64,000 bases of DNA from positions 30,054,800 to 30,118,799 of the forward strand of contig OX457071.1 in assembly GCA_949752795.1 (NCBI GenBank). The letters run 5' to 3'. The stretch comes from Hyperoodon ampullatus (Eukaryota; Chordata; Mammalia; Artiodactyla; Ziphiidae). The number at the start of each line of letters is the position of its first letter. The stretch's first letter is position 1. Below, in pieces: positions 34,221-44,983 of the stretch. The notes beneath the pieces are model-generated. The model searched no databases. It was not told where the DNA came from and saw only the letters and a list, made by a program, of their open reading frames with translations. Made by a program: the position numbers and the translations under genes.

Positions 34221-36222
34221 TTTTACTTACTGTGTTTGGGGTATCCTTTTTGCAGGCTGCAGGTTTGTAGTTCCCATTATTTTTCGTGTCTGCCCCAAGT
34301 GGGTGAGGTTGGTTCAGTGGCTTGTGTAGACTTCCTGGTATAGGGGACTGGTGCCTGTGTTCTGGTGGGTAGGGCTGTATTTTGTCGTTCTTCTGGGCAG
34401 CACCGCATCCAGTGGTTGTTTTGGAGTGTCTGTGAACTTAGTATTATTTTAGGCAGACTCTCTGTTAATGAGTGAGGTTGTGTTCCTGTCTTGCTAATTG
34501 TTTGGCATGGGGCGTCCAGCACTGGAGCTTGCTGGCCGTCGGGTGGAGCTACATCTCAGTGTGAGACAAAGATCTCTGGGAGAGCTCTTGCCGATTGATA
34601 TTACATGGGGCCAGGAGGTTTTGGGTGGTCCAGTGTCCTGGACTCAGCCCTCCCACCTCAGAGGCTCAGGCCCGACACCTGGCTGGAGCACCAAGACCCT
34701 GCCAGCCACATGGCTCAGAAGAAAAGGAAGAGAGAAAAAAACAGAAAAACAAACAGATAGAACCCTAGAGCAGATGGTAAAAGCAAACATATACAGACGA
34801 AATCACACAAAGATACATATACATACACACTCACAAAAAGAGAAAAAGGAAAAATAAATATGTATATAAGAAAAAAAAGAAAGTGAGCAACTAAACCAAT
34901 AAACAAATCCAGCAATGATAATAAGCATGAAACACTAAACATAAAACCAGAATCAAATTAGATGCAGTAAGGAAACCCCAAGTCTACAGTTGCTCCCAAA
35001 GTCCACCACCTGAATTTTGGGAACATTTATTGTCTATTCAGGTGTTCTTCAGATGCAGGGTTTATCAAGTTGATTGTGGAGATTTAATCTGCTGCTCCTG
35101 AGGCTGCTAGGAGAGATTTCCCTTTCTCTTCTTTGTTTGCACAGCTCCTGGGGTTCAGCTTTGGTTTTGGCCTCGCCTCTGCATGTAGGTCACCCTCAGG
35201 AGTCTGTTCCCCACCAGACAGGAGGGGGTTAAAGCAACAGTTGATTAGGGCTCTTTTGCTCACTCAGGCTAGGGGAAGGGAGGGGTACGGTAGTCAGAAT
35301 TGGAATGCGGGGGGAGCCTGCAGTGGCAGAGGCCGGCGAGACATTACAACAGCCTGAGGGGTGCTGAGTGTTCTCACAGGGAACTTGTCCATGGATCACA
35401 GGACCCTGGCAGTGGCGGGCTGCACAGGCTCCCAGGGTGGTATGGATAGTGACCTGCGCTTGCACACAGGCTTATTGGTGGCAGCGACAGCAGCATTAGC
35501 AGTTTATGCCCTTCTCTGGGGTCCAAGCTGTTAGCCGTAGCTTAATCCCATCTCTGGAGCTTGCTTAGGTGGTGGTCTGCCTTCTGTGGGCACACTGGGA
35601 AGGAATCCCCTCTCCTTGTGCACCCAAAACAAAGATTCTTGCCTCTCTGACAGGTCCAGACTTTTTCCCTGACTCCCTCCAGGCTGGCTGTAGCACACTA
35701 GCCCCCTTCAGGCTGTCTTCATGCAGCCAACCCTAGTCCTCTCCCTGGGGTCTGACCACCGAAGCCCAAGTCTCAGCAGCCAGCTGCCACCCGCCCTGGT
35801 GTGTGAGCAGACAAACGTTTCAGGCTGGTGAGTGCTGGTTGGCACTGATCCTCTGTGTGGGAATCTCTCTGCTTTGCCCTCTGAACCCCTGTTGCTGTGC
35901 TCTCCCCTGTGGCTCCAAAGCTTCCCCCCACCTCCCATCTCCACCAGTGAAGGGGCTTCCTAGTGTGTGGAAACTTTTCCTCCTTCACAGCTCCCTCCCA
36001 GAGGTGTGGGTCCCATCTCTATTCTTTTGTCTCTGTTTTTTCTTTTTTCTTTTGCCCTACCGAGGTACGTGGGGATCTTCTTGTCCTTTGGGAAGTCTGA
36101 GGTCTTCTGCCAGCGTTCAGTAGCTGTTCTGTAGGAGTTGTTCCACATGTAGATGTATTTCTGATGTGTTTATGGGGGCGAAGGTAATCTCCACGTCTTA
36201 TTCCTCTGCCATCTTGAAGGTC
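34221..36222 (-). promoter_or_regulatory. L1 5'UTR with internal promoter region, about 2 kb
   Basis: Sequence upstream of ORF1 up to the element start. GC content rises toward the 5' end. It includes an A-rich plus-strand run of AAAAAGAAAG type (34726-34900) and short CpG-containing motifs ('gagactgtc'-type words are absent). By family knowledge this region holds the internal Pol II promoter. Many frames of 60-119 codons on both strands (34498-34857, 35803-36123 and others) are compositional. Confidence 0.7.
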
Positions 36223-37112
36223 GAATTTTTCTTTTTTGGTTGATGGTCTTAAGTGTTAGTATATTGCTCCTAGGTTTGATTTCTTTTTTCATCTACTCTA
36301 TTTATCAGTCCATGGGTCTTTTTTTCTCTAAGGTATTATATATTTCCTTAGTTCTGAAAAATTCTAGTGTATCGTTTCCTCAAATATTTACTTTCCTCCA
36401 TTTATTTGGTTTTTGTTTTTGTTTTTGCTTTTTTCCAGGTTTATTGATCTTGAAAGGACATCATAGAGACTTGAAGTGTAGGTCTGCCTCCTTATTTCTT
36501 CATGGCTGGCCAGTTAGCTGTGCCTTCCTAAAGCAAAAGGAAAGTGCCTTTGAAATCAGTCCTTCCTTCAGATATCAACCATTTAACAATCCCTCACCCT
36601 GTTCTCTTTGTCAAGTCAGAGAGTCAGGGTAAGAGTGTAAATGCAAAAAATAATCCACCTTGCTAACTCAGAGAGCTGCTAAACTGGCAGGAAGCACTGG
36701 GCAGACCTGGAATCAATTTTTTTCATTTAAAAATCATGACTCTTTCATAGTTATATTAGGTTTCCGTAATCTTTGCATTTAAAAATATTCAGATATTTAT
36801 GAGGTATATTTTGCATACTCTGATTGATTTCTCCTTTCTTCTTTGTTGATAATGTTTCTCTTCTCAAGCTGCTTATATAAAATTTGACCAAATTATAAAA
36901 GTTGGCAACTGCATTCATATAAAGACATTTTGAGTGAAGTGGAAATATAATGATCTTACTACAGAGTTTACAGAGGCATTCTCATAACTACTTCATTTTA
37001 CAATTCTCATCCATGAAAAATACCACTTCAAGTCATCTGTATGCATGGCCACAGCAGTAAGTGGATCAAACTGAAAAATGCTCAGGGGAGAATATTCTCC
37101 CAATTGAGGTTC
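36223..37112. other. Unassigned spacer between two antisense L1s
   Basis: The T-rich first 200 bp might be part of an older antisense repeat, but I cannot assign it. The 130-codon plus frame at 36240-36632 starts in that T-rich part, is hydrophobic and lacks domains. No gene call. Confidence 0.45.
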
Positions 37113-37351
37113 CTATTTCTTTTTTAAATACATCTCTATTGGAGTGTAATTGCTTCACAATACTGTGTTAGTTTCTGTTGTACAACAAAGTGAGTCAGCC
37201 ATATGCATACATGTATCCCCATATCCCCTCCCTCTTGAACCTCCCTCCCACCCTCCCTATCGCATGTCTTTAGGTCATCGCAAGGCACCGAGCTGATCTC
37301 CCTGTGCTATGCTGCTGCTTCCCACTAGCTAACTATTTTTAGCTAGTAGTT

Positions 37352-40251
37352 TGTAGTTTTGATTTGCATTTCTCTAGTAATCAGTGATACTGAGCATCCT
37401 TTCATGTGTTTGTTGGCCATCTGTATATCTTCTTTGGAGAAATGTCTATTTAGGTCTTCCACCCATTTTTTAATTGAATTGTTTGTTTTTCTGATATTGA
37501 GCTCCATGAACTGTTTGTATATTTTGCAGATTAATCGTTTGTACATTGTTTCATTTAAAAATATTTTCTCCCATTCTGAGGGTTGTCTTTTTGTCTTATT
37601 TATGTTTTCCTATGGTATGCAAAAGCTTTTAAGTTTCCTTAGGTCCCATTTGTTTATTTTTATTTCCATTACTCTAGGAGGTGGGTCAAAAAAGATCTTG
37701 CTGTGGTTTATGTCAAGGAGTATTTTACCTATGATTTCCTCTAAGAGTTTTATAGTGTCTGGTCTTACATTTAGGTCTTTAATCCATTTCGAGTTTATTT
37801 TTGTATATGGTGTTAGGTAGTGTCCTAATTTCATTCTTTTACATGTAGCTGTCCAGTTTTCCCAGCACCACTTATGGAAGAGCCTGTCTTTTCTCCACTG
37901 TATGTTCTTGCCTCCTTTGTCATAAATTAGGTGACTATATGTGTGTGGGTTTATCTCTGGGCTTTCTATCCTGTTCCATTGATCTATATTTCTGCTTTTG
38001 TGCCAGGACCATACTTTCCTGATTACTGTAGCTTCGTAGTATAGTTTAAAGTCAGGGAGCCTGATTCCTCCAGCTCCGTTTTCCTTTCTCAAGATTGCTT
38101 TGGCTATTTGGGGTCTTTTGTGTTTCCATAGGATTGTAAAATTTTTGTTCTAATTCTGTGAAGAATGCCATTGGTAGTTTGATAGGGATTGCATTGAATC
38201 TGTAGATTGCTTTGGGTAGTATAGTCATTTTCACAATATTGATTCTGCCAATCCAAGAATATGGTATATTTCTCCATCTATTTATGTCATCTTTGATTTC
38301 TTTCATCAGTGTTTTATAGTTTTCTGAGTACAAGTTTTTCGCCTCCTTAGGTAGGTTTATTCCTAGGTATTTTATTCTTTTTGTTGCAATGGTAAATGGA
38401 AGTGTTTCCTTAATTTCTCTTTCAGATTTTTCATCATTACTGTATAGGAATGCAAGACATTTCTGTGCATGAATTTTGTATCCTGCTACTTTAACAAATT
38501 CATTGATTAGCTCTAGTAGTTTTTTGGTAGCATTAGGATTCTCTGTGTATAGTATCATGTCATCTGCAAACAGTGACAGTTTTACTTCTTCTTTTCCAAT
38601 TTGGCTCCGTTTTAATTTTTTTTCTTCTCTGATTGCTGTGGCTAAAACTTCCAAAACTATGTTGAATAATAGCGGTAAGAGTGGACAGCCTTGTCTTGTT
38701 CCTGATCTTAGAGGAAATGGTTTCACTTTTTCACAATTGACAATGATGTTGGCTGTGGATTTGTCATATATGGCCTTTATTATGTTGAGGTAGGTTCCCT
38801 CTATGCCCATTTTCTGGAGAGTTTTTATCAAAAATGGGGGTTGAATTTTGTCAAAAGCTTTTTCTGCATTTATTGAGATGATCATATGGTTTTTATTCTT
38901 TAATTTGTTAATGTGGTGTATCACATTGATTTATTTGCATATATTGAAGAATCCTTGCATTTCTGAGATAAATCCCACTTGATCATGGGGTATGATCCTT
39001 GTAATATGTTGTTGGGTTCTGTTTGCTAGTATTTGGTTCAGGATTTTTGTATCTATGTTCATCAGTATGTTGGTCTATAATTTTCTTTTTTTGTGATACC
39101 TTTTTCTGGTTTTGGTATCAGGATGATGGTGGCTTCATAGAATGAATTTGGGAGTGTTTCTCCCTATGCAATTTTTTGGAAGAGTTTGAGAAGGATCACT
39201 GTTAGCTCTTCTCTAAATGTTTGATAGAATTCGCCTGTAAAGCCATCTGGTCCTGGACTTTTGTTTGTTGGAAGATTTTTAATTACCGTTTCAATTTCAT
39301 TACTTGTGATAGGTCTGTTTATATTTTCTAATTTTTCCTGGTTCAGTCTTGGAAAATTCTACCTTTCCAAGAATTTTTACATTTGTTCGTGGTTGTCGTG
39401 GTCTTTGTGTTTTCCTTGTCATTTGTTTCTATGTATTTTTAAAAATTCTTCTTTGATTTCTTCAGTGATCTCTTGGTTATTTAGTAGTGTATTGTTTAGC
39501 TTCCATGTATTTGTGGGTTTTTTTCAGTTTTTTTTCCTGTAATTCATTTCCAATCTCATAGCGTTGTGGTCAGAAAAGATGTTTGATATGATTTCAATTT
39601 TCTTAAATTTTCTGAGGCTTGATTTTTGACTGAAGATGTGATCTATCCTGGAGAATGTTCCATTTGCACTTGAGAAGAAAGTGTATGCTGCCACTTTTGG
39701 GTGGAATGTTCTATAAATATCAATTAAATCTACCTGGTCTATTGTGTCATTTAAAGCTTGTTCTTCCTTATTTATTTTCTGTTTGGATGATGTGTCCATT
39801 GGTGAAAGTGGGGTGTTAAAGTCCCCTACTATGATTGTGTTACTGTCGATTTCCCCTTTCATGGTTGTTAGCATTTGCCTTATGTATTGAGGTGCTCCTA
39901 TGTTGGGTGCATAAATATTTATAATTGTTATATCTTCTTCTTGGTTTGATCCCTTGATCGTTATGTAGCGTCCTTCTTTGTCTCGTGTAATAGTCTTTAT
40001 TTTAAAGTCTATTTTGTCTGATATGAGTATTGCTACTCCAGCTTTCTTTTGATTTCCATTTTCATGGAATATCTTTTCCATCCCCTCACTTTCAGTCTGT
40101 ATGTGTCCCTAGGTCTGCTGTGGGTCTCTTGTAGACAGCATATATATGGGACTTGTTCTTGTATCCATTCAGCCAGCCTGTGTCTTTTGGATGGGGCATT
40201 TATTCCATTTACATTCAAGGTTATTATCGATATGTATGTTCCTATTACCAT
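37352..40251 (-). pseudogene. L1 ORF2, C-terminally deleted, long RT frame
   Basis: ORF2 begins at the methionine of 'MVIGTYISIITLNVNGINA' (40251), the endonuclease N-terminus. That frame breaks at 40033 and the protein continues in a second frame (40081-39524) carrying 'IVGDFNTPLSPMDTS' and 'NIFSDHNAMRLEM', the catalytic GDFN and SDH regions. A gap of about 600 bp (39523-38925) lacks a long frame. Then a 290-codon frame (38924-38052) holds RT with '[14 protein letters not shown]' intact (FADD codons at 38570-38559). A 160-codon frame (38092-37610) overlaps it, marking another frame change. The cysteine-rich C-terminus is deleted. Not functional. Confidence 0.85.
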
Positions 40252-40329
40252 TTTCTTAATTGTTTGGGGTTTGTTTTTGTAGGTCTTTTCCTTCTCTTGT
40301 GTTTCCCGCCTAGAGAAGTTTCTTTAGCG

Positions 40330-41205
40330 TTTGTTGTAAAGGTGGTTTGGTGGTGCTGAATTCTCTTAGCTTTCGCTTCTCTGAAAAGTTTTTGATTTCT
40401 CCGTCGAATCTGAATGAGATCCTCGCCAGGTAGAGTAATCTTGGTTGTAGGTTTTTCTCTTTCATCACTTTAAGTATATTCTGCCACTCCCTCTGGCCTG
40501 CGAGGTTTCTGCTGAAAAATCAGCTGGTAACCTTTTGGGGATTCCTTTGTATGTTATTATTTGTTTTTCCCTTGCTTCTTTTAATATTTTTTCTTTGAAT
40601 TTAATTTTTGTTAGTTTGATTAATATGTGTCTTGGTGTGTTTCTTCTAGGGTTTATCCTGTATGGGACTCTCTGTGCCTCCTGGAATTGGGTGACTATTT
40701 CCTTTCCCATGTTAGGGAAATTTTCAACTATAATCTCTTCAAATATTTTCTCAGACCCTTTCTTTTTCTCTCCTATAATTCAAATGTTGGTGCGTTTAAT
40801 GTGGTCCCAGAGGTCTCTGAGATTATCTTCAATTCTTTTCATTCTTTTTTCTTTATTGTGCTCCTCAGCAGTTATTTCCATCATTTTGTCTTCCAGCTCA
40901 CTTACTGTTTTTCTGCCTCAGTTATTCTGTTATTGATTCCTTCCAGCGTATTTTTCATTTCAGTTATTATGTTGTTTGTTTGTTTACTGTGTTTGTTTGT
41001 TCTTTAGTGTTTTCTAGGTCTTTGTTAAACATTTCTTGTATTTTCTCAATCTGTGCCTCATTCTATTTCAGAGATTCTGGATCATGTTTACTATCAGTAC
41101 TCTGAATTCTTTTTCAAGTAGATTGCCTATTTCCTCTTCATTTATTTGGTGTTGTAGGTTTTTACCTTGCTCCTTCATCTGTGATATATTTTTTTGCTGT
41201 CTTAT
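40330..41205 (-). pseudogene. L1 ORF1, broken
   Basis: The C-terminal half is readable in the 81-codon frame at 40710-40465 ('RHILIKLTKIKFKEKILKEA', then 'ITYKGIPKRLPADFSAETSQ'), the RRM/CTD of ORF1p. The coiled-coil N-terminal half (about 41180-40800) is present as nucleotide similarity, including a start-like 'MKEQGKN' near 41178, but stops interrupt it. The RNA-binding chaperone role is known for the family. The plus-strand 126-154 codon frames across it are antisense shadows. Confidence 0.75.
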
Positions 41206-42368
41206 TTTTTTCCCTCTTTTTTTTATGAGTGGGATTGTGTTCCTGTCTTACTGGTTGTTTGGCCTGAGGCTTCCAACACTGCAGTTTGTAGGCTGTTGTG
41301 TACAGCTGGGTCTTGGTGTAGAGGTGAGGACCTCCAGGAGACCTCAGTCCAGTGAATATTCCCTGGGATCTGAGGTTCTCTGTTGGTCTAGTGATTTGGA
41401 CTCGGAGCTCCCACTGCACGAACTTTGGCCTGACCTCTGGCTCGTGAACCAAGATCCTGCAAGCCACATGATGGGGGGCAAAAAAAAAAAAGAACAATAG
41501 CAAAGTAAAACATAAAATTAGAGTAGGAAACTAGCAGCTATGTTAGAAAAAATATAAAAATAAAAATATAGATGAAACAACAACCAGAACGTAAAACAGA
41601 ACCACAATAATAAAAAAGAGGAGGAGCAAAAAAAATGGTGGAAACAGCCTTTGCTCTATAGGGCGCTGCCTAAGCATGGGTGAGGTTTTGTCAGTGGGCG
41701 GGGCCTATGCTTAGGACCCACAGGGGTTGAAAAGGGGTGGGGGGGCACAGGAGTAAGGCTGAGGTTCAACAGAGCAGAAGGGGCCCAGGCGTGCCTCTCA
41801 CCTCTGGTCTCACAGGGTTGAGGATCCTACCTGGGAACCCAGCAGGTTTCCCGGGCTCAAGTGGGCAGGGCAAGTGCCCTCCACTCCTCTCCTGCTCCTC
41901 TGGTCCTGGTCTGGAGGTCCCCTCCCACCTGCCTCTCTTGATCTCCCTTGCCTCCATCCTATGCCCCCAGGACCCACCTGGCCTGGAGGGGGCTTTGGAG
42001 AGCGTGGGATGGGCCTGGGAGTTCAGCAAGCTCCCAGAGCCTGAGTGGGTGGGGCAACTGGCCAGAGAGCCAGGCAGACTTCCTCGGCTAATTGGGTGGG
42101 GGAAACTCCCCCCTGATCCAAGCCCCCAAGGGTCCCTCCAGGTGTGGGAACCCCTCCCCCCTCTCAGCCAGTCCTCAGGGGCACCAGTCCTTTCTGGCCT
42201 CCCCTTCGCCTCCACTCTCAGTCCCCCCCATGTCCTACCAGTGTGCTTCAGCGTTCTTCCCATCTCCTTGGGCATCAGGGTCCCCCACCAGCATCTGGCA
42301 GGCACCCTAGTTGTGGGGAGATGCGAGCTCTGCATCTTCCCACACTGCCTTGACTCTCCCCCCCCATT
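41206..42368 (-). promoter_or_regulatory. GC-rich L1 5'UTR
   Basis: Upstream of ORF1 in the minus direction. The outer 730 bp (about 41640-42368) are strikingly GC-rich for this window, with scattered CpGs ('gggcgctgcc', 'gggcggggcc', 'cccgggc'). The inner part has an A-rich run at 41480-41630. The outer end, 'ctgccttgactctccc' on the plus strand, fits an L1 start of the 'gggagagtcaaggcag' kind. GC richness leaves long chance frames on both strands (216 codons at 41737-42387 plus, 189 codons at 41766-42335 minus). The 5'UTR identity rests on position and orientation. Confidence 0.65.
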
Positions 42369-43946
42369 TTGTTTTGATAGGTGTTAATATCAAGACTTTT
42401 GTGCTTATAAGATAAATGCCAGCTTAGAGTAGTGGCCACAGTTGTCCAAGCCTTTTTGATATATTTTAAAAACTGCCTCATCCACAAATATAAACTAAAT
42501 GCTGGAGAATTTTTTAAAATTTTTCCTATAGAGTTTCTGCCACATTGATGTTTAGTGTTGTATGGAGGTGAAACTACAGCCCCTCTCACACAGCATTTTG
42601 ACATTTTAAGCCTGTCATTGAGGGAATATGCTCATCAGAAAAATACTTCTCTGTGGTTCTCAAGTTCTGAAAACTATTAAGGATGTCTCTCCAATCTTGG
42701 AGAGGAAGTAAAACAGTCAAAGAGAAGGAAGTTTCACCCAAGAGCTATGAAGGGAATTTTATGCCCTCACATAGGCATTCAACAAACGTTATGAACTACT
42801 TTATGAACCAAACTTCTATGACAGGACAAAATGAGCTGGTCTTTTCTGATGGTAGAATCGGCCTTGCATTAAAGCCGTGAAGTTCAGGCTTTGCATAAAT
42901 ATCACTGAAGGAAATGTAGTTAGTAGACTTTACAGGTTTATTTTGGGGGTGCTTGCATCCCACTGCTGACTAGTGCTTCTGAATTGATAGCTGGACTGTT
43001 TGTGGATTACAGTTCATGTGTATTCAGCTCTTGTTCTTCATAGAAGGAGTAAATTTTAAAATACAAAGCAAATTGTATTTGGAAAGCCTGATCATAGTAC
43101 CTTGCATGTTTGTGTTTCAGCTTAGTTTCTTTTCTTTACAACATAATCTTCAAGTTACATCTGTATAGTACCTGAAGATGGGGTAAATAGAAATAATTAT
43201 TTCTTTAATTCATGCTTGTGAACAGGAGTGAATTCATAAGTTATAAAAGAACTATAAAAGTTACATAATTGGCAACAGCAGGACTACTTATGCAAAAAAA
43301 AGTTTTTCTTTTTTTAGTTTTGGTTTTATTTGTTTATTTTTTTAGAAGACACGTTGTTTACATTTTTACTTAGCCTATAACAAGTATTTACTCCAAGTAA
43401 TATATTTGAAAGTCAGTAAAATTTTTCAGACAAAACAAGCCATTAGTTCACGATTACATTTTAGCCCATGACTGTCAATCGTTAAAATTCATGTTATTAC
43501 AGTTATTTCTAAATTCACAGAAAGACCCCTTTGTGTGCAATGGCCTGGAGAAGTAATGTAATATGTAATTATGGTCCTTCTGAAAATGCTAATTACAGGA
43601 TGAAGCTAAATGTCTTCTGTACCATGACTGGAATAGCCACATGACTTACCCCTATCTCACAGCTAATCAGGGATACCTATTTTGGCTTTTAACAATGGAC
43701 CCCACGTCAATCAACTGACTTAACTGTCTTTATAGAGATTCATATGTATGCTGGATGTGACAACCTGATTATATATTTTTAGTTTCTCATACACACTTCT
43801 TAAAAACTAGTCTCTCAATTAAAATTTAAGTAGTACAGCGTAAAAAGACAAATGTGAAGCAGACTCCTTTGGAGAAGGAGCAAAAAATAACAGCCAAGTA
43901 ATGAAGGAAAGGACATATTTGAAAACTAAGCTAAAATAACTCTGTT
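42369..43946. other. Unassigned AT-rich sequence
   Basis: No young repeat or gene recognised. Candidate for old unique sequence. Confidence 0.45.
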
Positions 43947-44165
43947 TTTTTAATTGAAGTATAGTTGATTTACAATGTTGTGTTAATTACTGCTGTGCAG
44001 CAAAGTGATGCAGTTATACATATACATACATTCTTTGTTTTATATTCTTGTCCATTATGGTTTATCATAGGATATTGAACATAGTTCTCTGTGCTATACA
44101 GTAGGTCCTGTTGTTTATGCATCCTATATGTAATAGCTTACATCTGCTAATCCCAACCTCCCACT
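43947..44165 (-). mobile_element. L1 3'UTR fragment, antisense
   Basis: 'ttttttaattgaagtatagt', 'tgatttacaatgttgtgtta', 'tgtgctatacagtaggtcct' and 'catctgctaatcccaacctc' are the complement of an older L1 3' end. Truncated at about 220 bp. Confidence 0.8.
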
Positions 44166-44772
44166 GCATTTGATCCTCAAGCTCACATCCCAAGCAAAAG
44201 GGAAACAATAAAGGGAAGCAGAATGTTTCATCAGGAGAAGCCACATTTTCTCAGTGTTAAGCTGCCCAGGGCAGTATATTTGCCACATTGTTTTTTGTAT
44301 TAGAACTGATGAATATATTTGTGGGCCTTATAATTGCTATAGGATTTGATAAATTGCAGTGATGCAAACTTTATTTGTTTATGAAAACAGCCATTAATTC
44401 CAGGTAAATATGCACAGGGGGACTAAGCAGGATGTTGTCAAACAAGTAATATTTGTTTTGTTGATATAAGAGAATAAAGTTTTCCTCCAGTCTAACACTC
44501 ATCATGGTCAGTCTATAAATTGTGATTTTTAAATTAATGCTTTGGCTTCTATAATACCCACCCTATAATTTCCAATCATTTGGAATTTGAAAAATGTGAA
44601 AGAGGATTTTGGCACCAGATTAAATCTTGTGTTTCATGTTCTGGAAGCTGCTATGTGGTCCAAATCAGATAGATTCAATCAGATGAACGAGTGAATTAAT
44701 TAATCAGTGATTTTATTAATCAACTACTGTGTACAGAGCACATATCATATTACTTGAAAGAGAAGTAAGATC
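44166..44772. other. Unassigned sequence
   Basis: No gene. A weak antisense-L2-like patch ('attaatcaactactgtgtac') lies near 44715. Confidence 0.4.
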
Positions 44773-44780
44773 ATCTAAAT

Positions 44781-44975
44781 CAGGGTTGACAAACTTTTTC
44801 TATGAAGAGTCAAATAGTTTCAGCTCCATGGTCTACTTTACTCTTCTGTTTTATTGCAAAAGTAGCCATGGATAATCTGTAAGCAAATAGGTGTGGCTGT
44901 GTTCAAATAAAATTTTATTTATAAGAACAGGCAGTGGTCGGATTTGACCCACCTGCCCTAGTCTGCCAAACTCTG
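44781..44975. mobile_element. hAT-type non-autonomous DNA transposon (MITE), 8 bp TSD
   Basis: A 195 bp element with imperfect terminal inverted repeats: 'cagggttgacaaactttttc' at the left and 'agtctgccaaactctg' at the right. This is the 'cagggg-tcggcaaact' type of a mammalian hAT (Charlie) family. The 8 bp duplications 'atctaaat' (44773-44780) and 'aactaaat' (44976-44983) match at 7 of 8; 8 bp is the hAT signature. The interior has 'aaataaaattttatttataa'. Confidence 0.8.
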
Positions 44976-44983
44976 AACTAAAT

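Larger units (their letters stand above)
29097..36222 (-). mobile_element. Near-full-length L1, antisense, about 7.1 kb
   Basis: Complete L1 order on the minus strand: 5'UTR (about 36222-34221), ORF1 (about 34220-33329), ORF2 (about 33270-29487), 3'UTR with (AT)n and terminal T-run (29097-29480). The 5' end, 'ccatcttgaaggtc' on the plus strand, is the complement of the typical 'gaccttcaagatgg' L1 start. The ORFs are broken by stops and frame changes, so it is not mobile. Flank similarity ('gaatcactttttt' and 'gaatttttctttttt') is too weak to call a duplication. The large 5'UTR is characteristic of a full-length copy. Confidence 0.9.
37113..42368 (-). mobile_element. Second antisense L1, full ends, internal deletion
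   Basis: Minus-strand L1 with 3'UTR (37113-37338), ORF2 missing its C-terminal end, ORF1 (about 41205-40330) and a GC-rich 5'UTR (41206-42368). The 3'UTR text 'ccactagctaactattttta' jumps directly to ORF2 text 'gtagttttgatttgcatttc' near 37338-37352. In the neighbouring L1 these points are about 680 bp apart, so an internal deletion removed the ORF2 C-terminus and the start of the 3'UTR. The 5'UTR looks unlike that of the first antisense L1, suggesting a different subfamily. Confidence 0.85.

Noticed and set aside
33647..34329. Hydrophobic plus-strand frames of 89-151 codons resembling membrane proteins
   Set aside because: They are antisense to L1 ORF1; T-rich complement of A-rich L1 coding DNA always reads as F/L/I/S-rich.
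36240..36632. 130-codon plus frame between the two antisense L1s
   Set aside because: T-rich hydrophobic start and low complexity; it may be an older antisense repeat and has no domain.
38476..38793. 105-codon plus-strand frame, also its relative at 31020-31424
   Set aside because: Both are the same antisense shadow of L1 reverse transcriptase; their similarity reflects the L1 copies and not a gene family.
41737..42387. 216-codon plus-strand frame, proline/glycine/leucine-rich, overlapped by a 189-codon minus frame
   Set aside because: Lies in the GC-rich outer part of an antisense L1 5'UTR. Both strands are open because stop codons are rare at that composition, and no domain is recognisable.
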